A stretch of 7,115 nucleotides of DNA. Origin: an uncultured Veillonellaceae bacterium. Its GTDB lineage: Bacteria; Bacillota; Negativicutes; Veillonellales; Dialisteraceae. The stretch is from NCBI GenBank assembly GCA_958439155.1, contig CAUBUJ010000088.1, positions 1-7,115 on the forward strand. The letters run 5' to 3'. The stretch's first letter is position 1; each line of letters starts with the position of its first letter. The notes under the pieces are model-generated. The model worked only from the letters and a program-made list of their open reading frames with translations. It searched no databases and had not been told where the DNA came from. Of the stretch, positions 6,507 through 7,115 are shown one piece after another. The translations under genes were made by a program, and so were the position numbers.

Positions 6507-6541
6507 AACAAAAAACCGCCCCTGACAAACGTCAAGGACGG
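6507..6541 (-). terminator. T-box attenuator terminator upstream of trpE
   Basis: On the minus strand an 11-bp stem (6541-6531 with 6526-6516, including two G-U pairs) encloses a GTTT loop and is followed by six T residues (6515-6510) then GTTG. It is the off-state of the T-box switch: its 5' arm follows directly on the T-box core, so it can instead be drawn into the antiterminator. It ends about 23 bases before the trpE start codon. Confidence 0.92.
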
Positions 6542-6766
6542 ATACTTCCGCGGTGCCACCTTGTTTCAGGATCACTCCTGCTCTTAGCGGGATACCAACA
6601 TATCCCCGGCTTCTCACGCGAGCCCGGCGTCACAGTATACTGACATAGCGTTCCCCTGTGCCCTCAGCGGTCCATTTGACGGTCTGCGTCCTGCCGGCTT
6701 CTCATTGCCCCGGCTCCCTGTAAGTGCACGATCCGTTTTGATCTCCGCTTCAACGGTTTTCTATGT
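6507..6766 (-). promoter_or_regulatory. Tryptophan-specific T-box leader (tRNA-Trp-sensing riboswitch)
   Basis: The leader senses the charging state of tRNA-Trp and allows trpEG transcription when the tRNA is uncharged. The T-box core AGGTGGCACCGCGG is at 6561-6548; its UGGC bulge (6558-6555) complements an acceptor end GCCA, as expected for a tRNA with G at the discriminator position such as bacterial tRNA-Trp. A Stem I base AGCGG/CCGCT pairs 6749-6745 with 6670-6666, and a TGG specifier codon followed by A sits just inside its 3' arm (6674-6672). Further up, GCCGG/CCGGC closes the distal part with AGGGA next to it. AGTA (6641-6638) and GTGAGA (6617-6612) resemble the Stem II S-turn. A GGGATA/TATCCC hairpin fits Stem III. 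Stem details are hand-folded; the T-box core, specifier and terminator are clear. Confidence 0.93.
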
Positions 6767-6771
6767 CCTCT

Positions 6772-6800
6772 ATCATAGCCGAGGAAACAGCCCTTGTCAA
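6772..6800 (-). promoter_or_regulatory. Sigma-A promoter of the trpEG leader
   Basis: On the minus strand a perfect -35 TTGACA (6800-6795) is followed after exactly 17 bases by TATGAT (6777-6772), one mismatch from the -10 consensus. The start should be near 6765, which places the whole T-box in the transcript. A promoter this strong with control left to the leader is typical for attenuation systems. Confidence 0.9.
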
Positions 6801-6989
6801 TGAAAATCACAGGCAAAACCAATGACAGTACTTCCCAAGAGCAGAGACAAAAGCAGGAAGTCTGGAGAGGAGAGCGGAAGAAACTTTGTACAGTTCTCAT
6901 GCGGGGCAGTCTGCGTACACAGTGGCTTTGAGAAGAGAATGGGCGCATGAAATCTGAACAGACGTATTCGCCGAGAAATTCTTCTCATC

Positions 6990-7016
6990 ACGGGTTTAAA
7001 CCCAGTTTATTCCCGT
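6990..7016. other. Nested inverted repeat upstream of the trp promoter
   Basis: ACGGG (6990-6994) pairs with CCCGT (7012-7016), and TAAAC (6997-7001) with GTTTA (7005-7009), giving two 5-bp stems joined by a symmetric TT/TT internal loop and closed by a CCA triloop. The alternative palindrome GGGTTTAAACCC (6992-7003) uses the same bases. No T-run follows on either strand, so it is not an obvious terminator. An operator, an RNA structural element or chance are all possible. Confidence 0.35.
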
Positions 7017-7053
7017 ACCCATCCCCTCTCAGCCTCCTCCGTCGGCAGGCCCG

Positions 7054-7095
7054 CGGCGCAATATAGGAAGCCCTTACGGGCCTTTCTTAGCGCCG
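7054..7095. terminator. Possible terminator hairpin at the end of an upstream gene
   Basis: GCCC (7070-7073) and GGGC (7078-7081) form the top of a hairpin with a TTAC loop. It extends through AGGAA against TTTCT with one bulged C, and is closed by CGGCGC (7054-7059) with GCGCCG (7090-7095). Downstream pyrimidine-rich sequence on either strand is poor in consecutive T residues, so it would be a weak terminator. Its position just after a possible minus-strand stop codon (7089-7087) is the main reason for the call. Confidence 0.35.
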
Positions 7096-7115
7096 GAAAG
7101 CGTGGCCACTGGCAC

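Larger units (their letters stand above)
6801..7115. other. Intergenic region upstream of the trp promoter, no confident gene
   Basis: No open frame here has a credible ribosome binding site, family motif or coding-like composition. Several inverted repeats are present: GAGAA/TTCTC (6973-6986), a 12-bp palindrome centred in TTTAAA (6992-7003) nested in a longer hairpin (6990-7016), and a 6-bp outer stem CGGCGC/GCGCCG (7054-7095) around GCCC-TTAC-GGGC. At the right edge a minus-strand gene may end: one frame reaches TAA at 7089-7087, just before the last hairpin, and another reaches TAA at 7076-7074. Too few codons are visible to choose or name it. Confidence 0.5.

Noticed and set aside
6485..6559. 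Upstream start for TrpE at 6559
   Set aside because: It would translate through the T-box core and attenuator; the ATG at 6484 has AAGGAGG immediately upstream and the right family length.
6800..6931. 43-codon plus-strand ORF starting MKITGKTNDS
   Set aside because: The composition is plausible, but there is no ribosome binding site, no recognisable family, and it starts within the -35 region of the opposing trp promoter.
6664..6991. Minus-strand open frames of about 60-95 codons over the trp promoter and leader
   Set aside because: They run through the promoter and T-box or lack any ribosome binding site, and their composition is not protein-like.
7023..7040. GGCTGAGA on the minus strand, resembling the first element of a TPP riboswitch
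   Set aside because: The second conserved element (ACCTGATCTGG-type) is absent downstream, so this is a chance octamer.

Overview
The window carries two adjacent modules, both transcribed on the minus strand. Rightmost is a tryptophan-starvation-controlled trpE-trpG pair. To its left are the nucleotide-excision-repair genes uvrB and uvrA, with a small foreign-looking gene between them. The organism is probably a Firmicute in the broad sense. The basis is a T-box leader, strong GGAGG-type ribosome binding sites, a TTGACA-17-TATGAT promoter and U-tract terminators. By eye the G+C is in the mid-50s percent, so a higher-GC lineage such as the Negativicutes is my best guess; this is inference, not proof.

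Layout, read in the direction of transcription (right to left). 7115-6801: about 300 bp without a convincing gene, holding several inverted repeats. 6800-6772: a near-perfect sigma-A promoter. 6766-6507: a Trp-specific T-box leader (TGG specifier, T-box core, attenuator terminator). 6484-4997: trpE. 5000-4431: trpG, overlapping trpE by 4 bp (ATGA). 4410-4381: intrinsic terminator closing the trpEG unit. 4342-4334: extended -10 promoter for uvrB, followed by a 14-bp palindrome in the 5' leader. 4269-2161: uvrB. 2166-1495: a candidate inserted element bounded by about 39-bp imperfect terminal inverted repeats built largely from a GTTNAGA heptamer, carrying one 122-residue four-helix-bundle (S23/23S rRNA intervening-sequence family) gene. 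1474 to the left edge: the N-terminal 491 codons of uvrA, cut off by the window just after its first ABC signature.

TrpE and TrpG form anthranilate synthase, the first committed step of tryptophan synthesis. The leader should let transcription through only when uncharged tRNA-Trp binds. No trpD, C, F, B or A follows, so the rest of the pathway must lie elsewhere or be missing. UvrA and UvrB are the damage-recognition partners of excision repair and are often adjacent. Here they are separated by the repeat-bounded S23-family gene, and the right-hand repeat even contains the uvrB stop codon. That repeat-gene-repeat cassette is the most unusual thing in the window and resembles a free-standing relative of the S23-encoding intervening sequences known from 23S rRNA genes.
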